From contig JAEEQG010000045.1 of assembly GCA_016285185.1 (NCBI GenBank), positions 1-38,144 on the forward strand: 38,144 nt of DNA, given 5' to 3'. The position numbers and the translations under genes are program-made. Origin of the DNA: Spirochaetota bacterium. GTDB lineage: Bacteria; Spirochaetota; Spirochaetia; Treponematales; Treponemataceae. Shown piece by piece: positions 8,280 to 15,064 of the stretch. Under the pieces are notes generated by a model. It ran no database searches, was not told the DNA's origin, and saw only the letters and a list, made by a program, of their open reading frames with translations. The number at the start of each line of letters is the position of its first letter. Within the stretch, counting starts at the first letter, position 1.

Positions 8280-9311
8280 TTAACGTTGAACACGACCGGA
8301 GCCGTCGCCTTTGCAAAGGTTTTCCACCTCGCTCCGCTTTGTCAGATTAAAGTCGCCGGGAATCGAGTGCTTGAGACAGGATGCGGCTGTCGCAAATTCC
8401 AGTGTATAAGCTTCATCGTCAGGATATTCAAGCAATCCGAATATGAGCCCGGCCGAAAAACTGTCACCGCCGCCAACACGGTCAACGATGTTTGTAATTT
8501 CGTACTTTTTTGAATGGTAAAACCCGCTTCTGCCCAAAAGAGCCGCTGACCAGCCGTTGTAGTCGGCTGAATGTGATTCTCGCAGTGTTATGGCAACAAC
8601 GCTGATATTCGGGTAGACGTCTTTTACTTTTTCTGCAAGAGTCTTGTATGATTCAATATTCAGTGAGCCTTTTGTAACATCAACATCGGCCTCTATTCCG
8701 AGTGATTTTTGTATGTCTTCTTCGTTGGCAATAACCACATCCGCGTATTTTACAAGCTCGCGCATAACCTGCGGTGCGGTTTTTCCGTACTTCCAAAGCT
8801 TTTTTCGGTAGTTCAAATCTATCGAAACTTTGCAACCCGCTTTTTTTGCTTCCATAACTGCGGCTTCGGCAGTGTCGGCTGCGCACTGCGAAAGGGCCGG
8901 AGTTATGCCTGTTATATGGAACCAGTTTGCGCCTTTGAAAATACTCTGCCAGTCAAAGTCTTTCGGTTCCGCCATCGAAATACTGCTAAAATCTCTGTCG
9001 TAAACAACGTTTGAGGGGCGTTGGTTTGCGCCTGATTCAAGATAATAAATTCCAACCCGTCCGGGCATACGTTTTATGCAGGAAACATCCACTCCGTATT
9101 TTTGCAGGGATTGAACCGCACCATCGGCTATAGGATTATCGGGCAGTGCCGTTACAAAGGCGCTCTGCTTGCCGAGGATTGAAAGTGAAACCGCCACATT
9201 CGCCTCACCGCCTCCAAACGTTGCTTCCAGCAACGGAGACTGAAAAAAGCGCTCTCTTTCGGGGCTTTTAAGCCTGAGCATTATTTCGCCGAATGTTACG
9301 ATTTTGTCCAT
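8280..9311 (-). CDS. kdgK: 2-dehydro-3-deoxygluconokinase (KDG kinase), PfkB family
   Basis: This 343-residue cytoplasmic sugar kinase phosphorylates 2-keto-3-deoxygluconate to KDPG, the substrate of the divergent aldolase. PfkB features are the N-terminal TFGEIMLRL, the [15 protein letters not shown] motif, [11 protein letters not shown], and the second signature [13 protein letters not shown] with catalytic Asp283. Length is normal for the family (about 310-345). GGGAG lies 7 nt before the ATG. It shares a symmetric promoter region with eda, so the two steps of KDG use are probably induced together. Related PfkB kinases (fructokinase) are the main alternative, but the neighbouring KDPG aldolase favours KDG. 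Confidence 0.9.
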   Translation of the reverse strand: MDKIVTFGEIMLRLKSPERERFFQSPLLEATFGGGEANVAVSLSILGKQSAFVTALPDNPIADGAVQSLQKYGVDVSCIKRMPGRVGIYYLESGANQRPSNVVYDRDFSSISMAEPKDFDWQSIFKGANWFHITGITPALSQCAADTAEAAVMEAKKAGCKVSIDLNYRKKLWKYGKTAPQVMRELVKYADVVIANEEDIQKSLGIEADVDVTKGSLNIESYKTLAEKVKDVYPNISVVAITLRESHSADYNGWSAALLGRSGFYHSKKYEITNIVDRVGGGDSFSAGLIFGLLEYPDDEAYTLEFATAASCLKHSIPGDFNLTKRSEVENLCKGDGSGRVQR

Positions 9312-9340
9312 ATTTACACTCCCTAAGCCGTGATATTCAG

Positions 9341-9369
9341 ATTTTATTACCGCCGGATTGGTTTGTCAA
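9341..9369 (-). promoter_or_regulatory. kdgK promoter
   Basis: On the minus strand TTGACA (9369-9364), 17-bp spacer, TAAAAT (9346-9341). It is the exact mirror image of the eda promoter about an axis near 9380.5. The -35 lies inside the left arm of the inverted repeat. The predicted leader is about 23 nt and contains GGGAG. Confidence 0.75.
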
Positions 9370-9400
9370 CAAAACACGGCCTTGCCGTTTGTTGACAAAC
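9361..9400. promoter_or_regulatory. Inverted-repeat operator between kdgK and eda
   Basis: A perfect 13-bp inverted repeat, GTTTGTCAACAAA (9361-9373) and its complement (9388-9400), with a 14-base centre that itself holds ACGGC/GCCGT. Each arm contains its own pseudo-palindrome TTGTNNACAA (9363-9372 and 9389-9398), as for two dimer sites. Each arm covers the -35 of one promoter, so one regulator could close both. The regulator is not in the window; LacI, GntR or IclR types commonly control KDG pathways. Confidence 0.8.
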
Positions 9401-9420
9401 TTTATATGCCATTTTAAAAT
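9392..9420 (+). promoter_or_regulatory. eda promoter
   Basis: TTGACA (9392-9397), 17-bp spacer, TAAAAT (9415-9420). It is the mirror image of the kdgK promoter, with the -35 inside the right arm of the inverted repeat. Confidence 0.75.
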
Positions 9421-9441
9421 GCGTTGAATGTGGAGAATGGT

Positions 9442-10401
9442 ATGAGTGAGATACTGGAAAAACTTGGCTTAATCGGACTTGTTCCCGTTGTAAAGATAGA
9501 AGATGCCTCAAAGGCCGAAAAACTTGCCTCGGCGCTTGTTGCAGGCGGACTCCCGTGCGCGGAAGTAACATTCAGAACGGATGCCGCCGCCGATGCCATA
9601 AGAGCGGTTACAGCGGCATTTCCGCAGATGCTTGTGGGCGCAGGAACGGTTATAAACGTTGACTATGCCAAAAAAGCAAAAAAAGCCGGCGCCAAGTTCA
9701 TCGTTTCGCCCGGATTTAATCCCAAAGTTGTGGACTGGTGTCTTGAAAACGATATGCCGGTTGTTCCTGGTGTGAACAATCCGAGCGGTGTTGAAGCCGG
9801 CCTTGAAAAAGGTTTGTCAGTGCTCAAGTTTTTCCCTGCCGAACAGTCTGGTGGTGTAGGTATGCTCTCGGCTCTTGCTGGACCGTTTCCTCAGGTTTCG
9901 TTTATGCCCACAGGAGGAATAAACCTGCACAACCTTGCGGATTATGCCAAATGTGCAAATGTTCACGCCATCGGCGGTAGCTGGATGGTAAAATCCGATT
10001 TGATAGAATCTGAAAACTGGGAAGAAATATCACGTCTTTGCCGTGAGGCGGTTACCGCATTGCACGGTTTTGCGCCTGCGCATATCGGTATAAATGCCAA
10101 AAACGAACAAGACGCACAGAATATATCCAAACTTTTTGAACTGTTCGGTTTTGCGCCAAAACAGGGTACTGCTTCAATATTCAATGATTCCGTAATAGAA
10201 GTTATGAAAAAGCCCGGCAGAGGTACCTGCGGTCATATTGCGTTAAAATGCTGGAATGTGGAAAGGGCTTTGTTTTATTTAAAGCAGTTCGGATTTAACG
10301 CTGTAGAAGAAACAATCAAAAAGGAAAAAAACAGAATTACATTTGCTTATCTTGATAAGGAAATCGGCGGCTTTGCCGTTCACCTTGTAAGAGCAAAATA
10401 A
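9442..10401 (+). CDS. eda: KDPG / 4-hydroxy-2-oxoglutarate aldolase with C-terminal VOC (glyoxalase-like) domain
   Basis: The first ~205 residues form a class I KDPG aldolase, splitting KDPG into pyruvate and glyceraldehyde-3-phosphate. Visible motifs are EVTFRTD with catalytic Glu41, GAGTVIN, IVSPGFNP, LKFFPAEQ with the Schiff-base Lys129, and PTGGI. Normal Eda ends near residue 205-215. Here ~110 residues follow that read as two beta-alpha-beta modules of the VOC fold, with His (HIGINA), Glu (VIEVM), His (GHIAL) and a final His (AVHLV) at metal-ligand-like positions. I chose ATG 9442, with GGAGA 5 nt upstream, over an in-frame TTG at 9424. The gene is divergent from kdgK. Confidence 0.9.
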   Translation: MSEILEKLGLIGLVPVVKIEDASKAEKLASALVAGGLPCAEVTFRTDAAADAIRAVTAAFPQMLVGAGTVINVDYAKKAKKAGAKFIVSPGFNPKVVDWCLENDMPVVPGVNNPSGVEAGLEKGLSVLKFFPAEQSGGVGMLSALAGPFPQVSFMPTGGINLHNLADYAKCANVHAIGGSWMVKSDLIESENWEEISRLCREAVTALHGFAPAHIGINAKNEQDAQNISKLFELFGFAPKQGTASIFNDSVIEVMKKPGRGTCGHIALKCWNVERALFYLKQFGFNAVEETIKKEKNRITFAYLDKEIGGFAVHLVRAK

Positions 10402-10414
10402 TCCGATTCTGCCC

Positions 10415-10446
10415 GTCATTGCGAGGCACAAACTCGCAACGCTGAC
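10415..10446. repeat. REP-like hairpin between convergent eda and rfbB
   Basis: GTCA-TTGCGAG (10415-10425), a 7-base loop, CTCGCAA (10433-10439), a 3-base bulge, then TGAC (10443-10446). 'GTCATTGCGAG' is a widespread start of short palindromic extragenic repeats. No T-run follows. The last bases enter the rfbB stop codon. It may protect or end both converging transcripts. Confidence 0.5.
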
Positions 10447-11555
10447 TACCTGTTCTGGTAGTTGTTCTCAAGCCACTTAGTATACTCACCGTTGCGGATG
10501 TGCGAAATCCAGTCATTGTGGTTCAAGTACCACTCAACGGTGTTCTGTAGACCTTCTTCAAAAGTATGCGCCTGCTTCCAGCCAAGCTCGCTTTTAAGCT
10601 TGGAGCAGTCAATCGCATAGCGTCTGTCGTGTCCGGGTCTGTCTTTTACATAGGTTATAAGCTTTTTAAGGGAATCAACGGATTTTCCTGTTTGCGAAGC
10701 AACAATTTCAATCAATTTTTCGAGCAGGCGGATATTCTCCCATTCATTTTCACCGCCGATATTGTATTTTTCGCCGGTTCTTCCCTTGTTCATAATCATC
10801 CATACCGCGCTGTTGTGATCTTCAACATAAAGCCAGTCGCGGATAAACTTTCCGTCACCGTAAACAGGGAGCGGTTTTCCTTGCTGCATATTCAGAATCA
10901 TAAGAGGAATAAGCTTTTCTGGGAACTGAAACGGTCCGTAGTTGTTTGAGCAGTTTGAAAGAGTAACAGGCAGACCGTATGTGTGATGATAAGCCATTAA
11001 AAGATGGTCACTCGATGCCTTACTTGCCGAATAAGGACTGCGCGGTGAATAAGGCGTTGTTTCCTTAAAATATCCTTCTTTTCCCAACGAACCGTATACT
11101 TCGTCCGTGCTTATATGATGAAAAAGCACATCGTCCCTGAATTTTCCGTCTTTATCAGTCCAGTATGCTCTTACAGCTTCAAGCAGAGTAAAAGTTCCGG
11201 TAACATTAGTTCGCAAAAAAGCTTCCGGTCCGAGAATGGAACGGTCAACATGGCTCTCGGCGGCAAAATGAACAACAGTATCTATATCGTACTGGCGTAG
11301 GATTTTTGCCATACGCTTGCCGTCACAAATATCGGCATGTTCAAAAACATAACGGCCGGCTTTTCCTTCTGTACCACCTGTACCGTATTCAGCTTCAACA
11401 GCTTCCAGGCTTTCAAGGTTTCCTGCATAAGTCAAGAGATCAACATTAATAATTCGACCAGTAAAATTCGTTTTTCTAAACAAATAATAAATAAAATTTG
11501 TACCTATAAAACCAGCTCCGCCGGTTACTAAAATGTTCTTAAGTTTTCTACTCAT
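10446..11555 (-). CDS. rfbB: dTDP-glucose 4,6-dehydratase
   Basis: This 369-residue extended short-chain dehydrogenase converts dTDP-glucose to dTDP-4-keto-6-deoxyglucose for rhamnose and other deoxysugars in surface polysaccharide. It shows the NAD-binding TGGAGFIGTNF at residues 11-21, STDEVYGSLG, the catalytic Tyr175-x3-Lys179 (YSASK), NNYGPFQFPEKLIPL and DRPGHDRRYAID, which are characteristic of RfbB/RmlB. Length is typical. The other rml genes are not adjacent. A perfect consensus promoter lies immediately upstream, 6 nt from the ATG, with no room for a ribosome-binding site. It converges with eda. Confidence 0.95.
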   Translation of the reverse strand: MSRKLKNILVTGGAGFIGTNFIYYLFRKTNFTGRIINVDLLTYAGNLESLEAVEAEYGTGGTEGKAGRYVFEHADICDGKRMAKILRQYDIDTVVHFAAESHVDRSILGPEAFLRTNVTGTFTLLEAVRAYWTDKDGKFRDDVLFHHISTDEVYGSLGKEGYFKETTPYSPRSPYSASKASSDHLLMAYHHTYGLPVTLSNCSNNYGPFQFPEKLIPLMILNMQQGKPLPVYGDGKFIRDWLYVEDHNSAVWMIMNKGRTGEKYNIGGENEWENIRLLEKLIEIVASQTGKSVDSLKKLITYVKDRPGHDRRYAIDCSKLKSELGWKQAHTFEEGLQNTVEWYLNHNDWISHIRNGEYTKWLENNYQNR

Positions 11556-11561
11556 ATATTC

Positions 11562-11590
11562 ATTATATTGGTTGTAGTACTGCGTGTCAA
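11562..11590 (-). promoter_or_regulatory. Consensus promoter of rfbB, predicted leaderless
   Basis: On the minus strand a perfect TTGACA (11590-11585), 17 bp, perfect TATAAT (11567-11562), then 6 nt to the ATG at 11555. Transcription should begin at or next to the A of the start codon. Confidence 0.8.
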
Positions 11591-11634
11591 AGTGTTTTCA
11601 TCAGCCTGTCCAACTGTTTTATAGTCCTTATAAT

Positions 11635-11665
11635 GTAAAAGTAAAGGCCGTCCTTTTGGACAGCC
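11635..11665 (-). terminator. Intrinsic terminator after the LEA-type lipoprotein gene
   Basis: On the minus strand GGCTGTCC (11665-11658), AAAA loop, GGACGGCC (11653-11646): an 8-bp stem with one G-T pair, followed by TTTACTTTTA. It lies about 25 bases past the lipoprotein stop codon. Confidence 0.8.
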
Positions 11666-11689
11666 TCTAATTGTTAGCAAAGCACAGTA

Positions 11690-12718
11690 CTAATTGGCAA
11701 GCCTTATACTTGAAAGTGGCAGAGTTTTGCTGTAGGAAAGCGGCAAATTTTGTACATACTCAGGCAAATCCGTGAACGTAAGGTCACTGTCAAGTGAAAA
11801 TACGAGGTCTGTGTTTGCCTTGTTCAAAATCTGTGCAATGAACTTGCCTGCTGTTTTTGTGTTCAGAGTTGCAGTCATTGGAATTTTACCGCCGGAAGTA
11901 ATTGTATTGCTTCCTGTTGGTTTTACGTTCAGCAGTGTGTTACCTGCCGCTGATTGGAGCGAGCATTTTTCGAGCACATATTTCCATGCGGCGGAACCTT
12001 CGCTTTCCACATCTATGTCAAAGCTAAGGTTCAAATCAATGTCGATACTGTCAAATATTGATTCCGCAACGGAAGCCCCCGAAACGATTGAATTGGCAAG
12101 TGAAAGTGCTTTTGTAAGCGACATACCACCCTGACTTGTAAACGCGTTCTGCAGAACTGAAATTGTAGGCATCTGAAGCTTTAAGTTACCGATTGAAATA
12201 GACGGCTTAAACACTGGAACTTCAAAGCTTTTGGAGAATGGCAGTGTCATTGACTGATTTTCCAAAAAAGAGGAAAGGGCACTAAGGTCAAGCTCAGCTT
12301 TTCCGTCTACAGAAAACGGCAGAGATGTTCTTTTTGTACCGTTAGAACCACCGGAAGCTATATTTTTTGCAAGGTTAATAATTGTAGTGTATGGGATTTT
12401 GAATGCAACGGAGTTTTTGGATTTATCCATGGAAGCTACCGTAATGCCTTCATTTGCGCTCAGTTTTGTGAGTATTGTATTTTCAAACGCTACGTTTGCC
12501 GCCATGCTTTTGAGTGAAAAACCAAGCGGGTATGGATTAGTAATGGCATAATCCATGTTGAATGTGATTCCCTCAAAATCAAGTGCTTTTATGGCAAATC
12601 CTTCTACCGACAATTCGGGAGAACCGAAAATCTGGTTTACAGTGGAGCAGGACACTATAAGTACTACTGCCGCAAGTACACCGATAATCAAAAGTAAATG
12701 TAATTTCTTAATACGCAT
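11690..12718 (-). CDS. Lipoprotein with LEA/WHy-type domain
   Basis: The 342-residue protein starts with a lipoprotein signal, hydrophobic to the lipobox LIVSC, making Cys24 the likely acylated residue. The region after it (SPELSVEGFAIKALDFEGIT, then ITNPYPLGFSLKS) has the 'hydrophobic strand, N-P' pattern of LEA-14/WHy domains, a beta-sandwich found in stress-linked envelope proteins. A second similar segment near the C-terminus (KIPMTATLNTKTAGKF) suggests two copies. I chose ATG 12718 because the signal peptide starts there; an in-frame ATG at 12751 would lie upstream of the -10 box. The gene ends with its own terminator. Exact role is unknown. Confidence 0.8.
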   Translation of the reverse strand: MRIKKLHLLLIIGVLAAVVLIVSCSTVNQIFGSPELSVEGFAIKALDFEGITFNMDYAITNPYPLGFSLKSMAANVAFENTILTKLSANEGITVASMDKSKNSVAFKIPYTTIINLAKNIASGGSNGTKRTSLPFSVDGKAELDLSALSSFLENQSMTLPFSKSFEVPVFKPSISIGNLKLQMPTISVLQNAFTSQGGMSLTKALSLANSIVSGASVAESIFDSIDIDLNLSFDIDVESEGSAAWKYVLEKCSLQSAAGNTLLNVKPTGSNTITSGGKIPMTATLNTKTAGKFIAQILNKANTDLVFSLDSDLTFTDLPEYVQNLPLSYSKTLPLSSIRLAN

Positions 12719-12724
12719 AGGATG

Positions 12725-12753
12725 ATTATAATTCAACCTTCCTAATAACACAA
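12725..12753 (-). promoter_or_regulatory. Promoter of the LEA-type lipoprotein gene, predicted leaderless
   Basis: On the minus strand TTGTGT (12753-12748), 17 bp, perfect TATAAT (12730-12725), then 6 nt to the ATG at 12718. No Shine-Dalgarno sequence is present. Confidence 0.75.
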
Positions 12754-12780
12754 GTAATCCTGAGACTGGTTTTTTATGAA

Positions 12781-13344
12781 TTATTTGACCTCTATATCAT
12801 CGTTCAAAAGTTCTGCTTCCAAATACAGAGGTTTGTTTTTCCATTCCAAAATAATAGCTATGGCAGCTCCGATAAGCAGCATAAAACCGCCTGCTTTTAT
12901 CAGAGTTACACCTATTTTTCGAGGTATGCAGAACAACAGTATCGCAAGAACAATAGAGGCGAGAATTTCGGTTTTGTACGGGCGGGTTTCTATATTTGCC
13001 TCTTTCATCCTGACAATACCCGACAATTCCGAAAACGCCGACAGCAAAAGATAAACAGCAATCGTATAAACCATGATTGTCCAAAAGACACCTGCAAAAA
13101 CCAGCGGAAGAATTACAGCAAGAACACCTATGCAGATACTTACAACTCCCCTTACTGTCATAATGTTCCGGAACATCTGATCTTCCAACAGGTTACGTAC
13201 TGTAACCAGATTATATATACCGTTGATCAAAGCAGTCATTCCAAGAATAATAACCGCAACCTTTATACAGTTTTCAGGAGAAAAAATCATCATAAGCCCG
13301 ATAATGGCAACCAAAATAGCAAGCAAAACATAGGTTTTTCTCAT
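12781..13344 (-). CDS. HdeD-family (DUF308) membrane protein
   Basis: This is a 187-residue integral membrane protein with about six short hydrophobic helices arranged as repeated pairs, for example KTYVLLAILVAIIGLMMIF at the start and AGGFMLLIGAAIAIILEW near the end. The pattern of paired helices with short charged turns and 'GI..L......' segments matches DUF308/HdeD. The family was named from an acid-resistance protein; its mechanism is unknown. I chose ATG 13344, with AGAGG 6 nt upstream, over an in-frame ATG at 13401 that would overlap the permease by 44 bases. The gap to the permease stop is 13 bases, so the two are probably co-transcribed. No link to amino-acid transport is known. Confidence 0.75.
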   Translation of the reverse strand: MRKTYVLLAILVAIIGLMMIFSPENCIKVAVIILGMTALINGIYNLVTVRNLLEDQMFRNIMTVRGVVSICIGVLAVILPLVFAGVFWTIMVYTIAVYLLLSAFSELSGIVRMKEANIETRPYKTEILASIVLAILLFCIPRKIGVTLIKAGGFMLLIGAAIAIILEWKNKPLYLEAELLNDDIEVK

Positions 13345-13357
13345 ATATGACCTCTTT

Positions 13358-14026
13358 TTATCCTCTTTCGCTTCTTGCCATACGACGCTCAAAAATGGCA
13401 AAAAGTTTTGTTAAACCGAGTGTAAGACAAAGATAAATCAATGCACATGACAAAAGCGGAATCCATGCATTGTATGTTGCATTTCTTATCATGTCACCGG
13501 CTTTTGTCAAATCCATTACCGCTATGAACGACGCTACAGATGTTTCCTTTATAAGAACAATAAATTCGCTTGTGTAGGTAGGCAACGCAGCTTTTGCGGC
13601 TTGTGGGAGAACTATTTTTGAAAGTGTCTGCCACTTGCTGAGTCCCAAAGAACGTCCTGCTTCTGTCTGTCCAATATCAACACCCTGTATACCGGCTCTG
13701 AAAATCTCGGTACAGTATGCGCCGGAATTGATTCCATACGCAATAACAGCAACAACAAGCCTGTCCCAACCCAGTGGAGCAAAAATAACAAAATAAAAAA
13801 TCATCAACTGTGTTGCAAGCGGAATTCCGCGAATAACTGTTGTATATACTTCTGCAATTATTTGGAGTACTTTTTTTGAGGAAACTTTCATCAAAGCAAA
13901 GATGCAGCCTAAAATAGTTCCTATCAATATTGCGCAAACGGCAATCAGTATTGTTACACCAAGACCTTTTACCAAAAGAAGCCATCTTTGCCCTGTTATC
14001 ATGGTATCAATAAAAGATTGTATCAT
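13358..14026 (-). CDS. Amino acid ABC transporter permease (HisM/GlnP type)
   Basis: The 222-residue membrane protein has about five TM helices and the cytoplasmic EAA loop typical of polar amino-acid permeases (EAGRSLGLSKWQTLSKIVLPQ at about residues 130-150), which contacts the ATPase. 'RGIPLATQLMIFYF' and 'NSGAYCTEIFRAGIQGV' are also family hallmarks. It probably works with the solute-binding protein encoded just upstream, but a strong terminator separates the two and the permease has its own TATAAT 7 nt before the ATG. No ATP-binding subunit gene is in the window, so that subunit must be encoded elsewhere. Confidence 0.92.
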   Translation of the reverse strand: MIQSFIDTMITGQRWLLLVKGLGVTILIAVCAILIGTILGCIFALMKVSSKKVLQIIAEVYTTVIRGIPLATQLMIFYFVIFAPLGWDRLVVAVIAYGINSGAYCTEIFRAGIQGVDIGQTEAGRSLGLSKWQTLSKIVLPQAAKAALPTYTSEFIVLIKETSVASFIAVMDLTKAGDMIRNATYNAWIPLLSCALIYLCLTLGLTKLFAIFERRMARSERG

Positions 14027-14033
14027 GATATAG

Positions 14034-14062
14034 ATTATAGCAAATTATACGTTGAAAGTCTA
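14034..14062 (-). promoter_or_regulatory. Promoter of the ABC permease gene, predicted leaderless
   Basis: On the minus strand TAGACT (14062-14057), 17 bp, perfect TATAAT (14039-14034), then 7 nt to the ATG at 14026. No Shine-Dalgarno sequence precedes the start. Confidence 0.7.
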
Positions 14063-14072
14063 TTTTTTGAAT

Positions 14073-14108
14073 AAAAAAAGAGACTGCAAGAAAAATCCCG
14101 ACAGTCTC
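14073..14108 (-). terminator. Intrinsic terminator between the solute-binding protein and permease genes
   Basis: On the minus strand GAGACTG (14108-14102), a 15-base loop, CAGTCTC (14086-14080), then seven T (14079-14073). The stem is perfect over 7 bp. It starts about 30 bases after the solute-binding protein stop and should keep that message largely monocistronic. Confidence 0.9.
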
Positions 14109-14140
14109 GTTTTTGTGCTAAAGATATAACAGTGAGAAAG

Positions 14141-14920
14141 TTATTTTCTTACGATTATAACCTGTTCTGATTCATAATAAGGAACAGAAAAATCAACATT
14201 CTTCTTACGCTCTTCTGTAACGCTCATCCCGGCTGCAATAAAATCAATTGCGCCTGACTGCAGAGCTGGAATAAGGCTGTCAAAAGCCATATCAACTACT
14301 TCAAGTCTTCTTCCATAATCAGCAGCAATAATCTGTCCCATTGAAATATCAAAACCGGCAACATTAGCACCTTCTACATATTCAAATGGAGGGAATGCGG
14401 CATTTGTTCCGAGTTTAAGGACTTTTTCAGCACTGCTGTCTGTTTTGTCTGCAGGAATAACAATTTTACCATCTACAGGCATGAATGCGTTTACAAGTTT
14501 TTCGTATTCACCGTTGGCTTTCATTCTTTCGATTGTTTTGTTGATTGAATTCAACAAGTCAGGATTACCTTTTTTTACGGCGATTGCATATTCTTCACGT
14601 GCAAAATTATCTTTTACAATGGTAAGATTCTTGTTGCGTGAAACAATTTCTTTTGCAGGAAGTTCATCAAGAACTACGGCATCTATTGCACCGTTTTTAA
14701 GATCAAGTGCTGCGTCAATTCCTGTTTTGAATGAAGAAATCTTTGCACCTTCAACATTCTCTTCAACCCACATTTCACCGGTTGTACCAGCCTGTACACC
14801 GATTTTTTTACCAGCAAGATCTGCTGCCGAATTAATGACTGTTTTTTCTTTTTTTCCACCAGCAAAAACTGCAGAAGTCAGCAAACATACAGCTATCAAA
14901 AGAGTAAGAATTTTTTTCAT
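14141..14920 (-). CDS. Circularly permuted amino-acid solute-binding protein (SBP_bac_3)
   Basis: This is a 259-residue secreted protein with signal peptide MKKILTLLIAVCLLTSAVFA. Both halves of an SBP_bac_3 fold are present but in reverse order. Residues 29-148 (NSAADLAGKKIGVQAGTTGE to KLVNAFM) match the part that normally forms the second lobe and C-terminus. Residues 167-259 (VLKLGTNAAFPPFEYVEG to PYYESEQVIIVRK) match the normal N-terminal half. A linker of about 18 residues joins them. The binding Arg motif (TEERKKNVDFS) and the FPPFEY loop are intact, so it should bind an amino acid. A strong GGAGG precedes the ATG. A terminator separates it from the permease downstream. Confidence 0.92.
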   Translation of the reverse strand: MKKILTLLIAVCLLTSAVFAGGKKEKTVINSAADLAGKKIGVQAGTTGEMWVEENVEGAKISSFKTGIDAALDLKNGAIDAVVLDELPAKEIVSRNKNLTIVKDNFAREEYAIAVKKGNPDLLNSINKTIERMKANGEYEKLVNAFMPVDGKIVIPADKTDSSAEKVLKLGTNAAFPPFEYVEGANVAGFDISMGQIIAADYGRRLEVVDMAFDSLIPALQSGAIDFIAAGMSVTEERKKNVDFSVPYYESEQVIIVRK

Positions 14921-14958
14921 AATAGAAACACCTCCAAATTCTTAAAGGAAATATATCA

Positions 14959-14970
14959 CAATTTAAATTG
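14959..14970. promoter_or_regulatory. 12-bp perfect palindrome upstream of the solute-binding protein gene
   Basis: CAATTTAAATTG is a perfect palindrome about 40 bases before the solute-binding protein ATG, where its promoter should lie. It could be an operator, but such AT-rich palindromes can arise by chance. Confidence 0.3.
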
Positions 14971-15014
14971 GGTGTACAGCAACTGCAAAATCCTGTATAA
15001 AAAATAGTTTTACC

Positions 15015-15043
15015 TTGTTTTTTTAAGGGTTTAGCTGTAGAAT
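15015..15043 (+). promoter_or_regulatory. Promoter of the phosphoribosyltransferase operon
   Basis: TTGTTT (15015-15020), 17 bp, TAGAAT (15038-15043). A purine-rich AGAGAGGA follows before the ATG at 15065, giving a short normal leader. Confidence 0.55.
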
Positions 15044-15064
15044 CAAAAGAATAGAGAGGATATC

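Noticed and set aside
13345-13401. An upstream in-frame start for the HdeD-family protein at 13401
   Set aside because: It would overlap the permease by 44 bases, while ATG 13344 has AGAGG at the right distance.
14073-14108. A riboswitch or attenuator before the permease gene
   Set aside because: The hairpin lies right after a complete upstream gene and before an independent promoter; no alternative pairing or leader peptide is visible, so a plain terminator is the simpler reading.
14445-14945. A 166-codon plus-strand open frame opposite the solute-binding protein
   Set aside because: It is a shadow of the binding protein; the minus-strand product has a signal peptide, a strong ribosome-binding site and clear family motifs.
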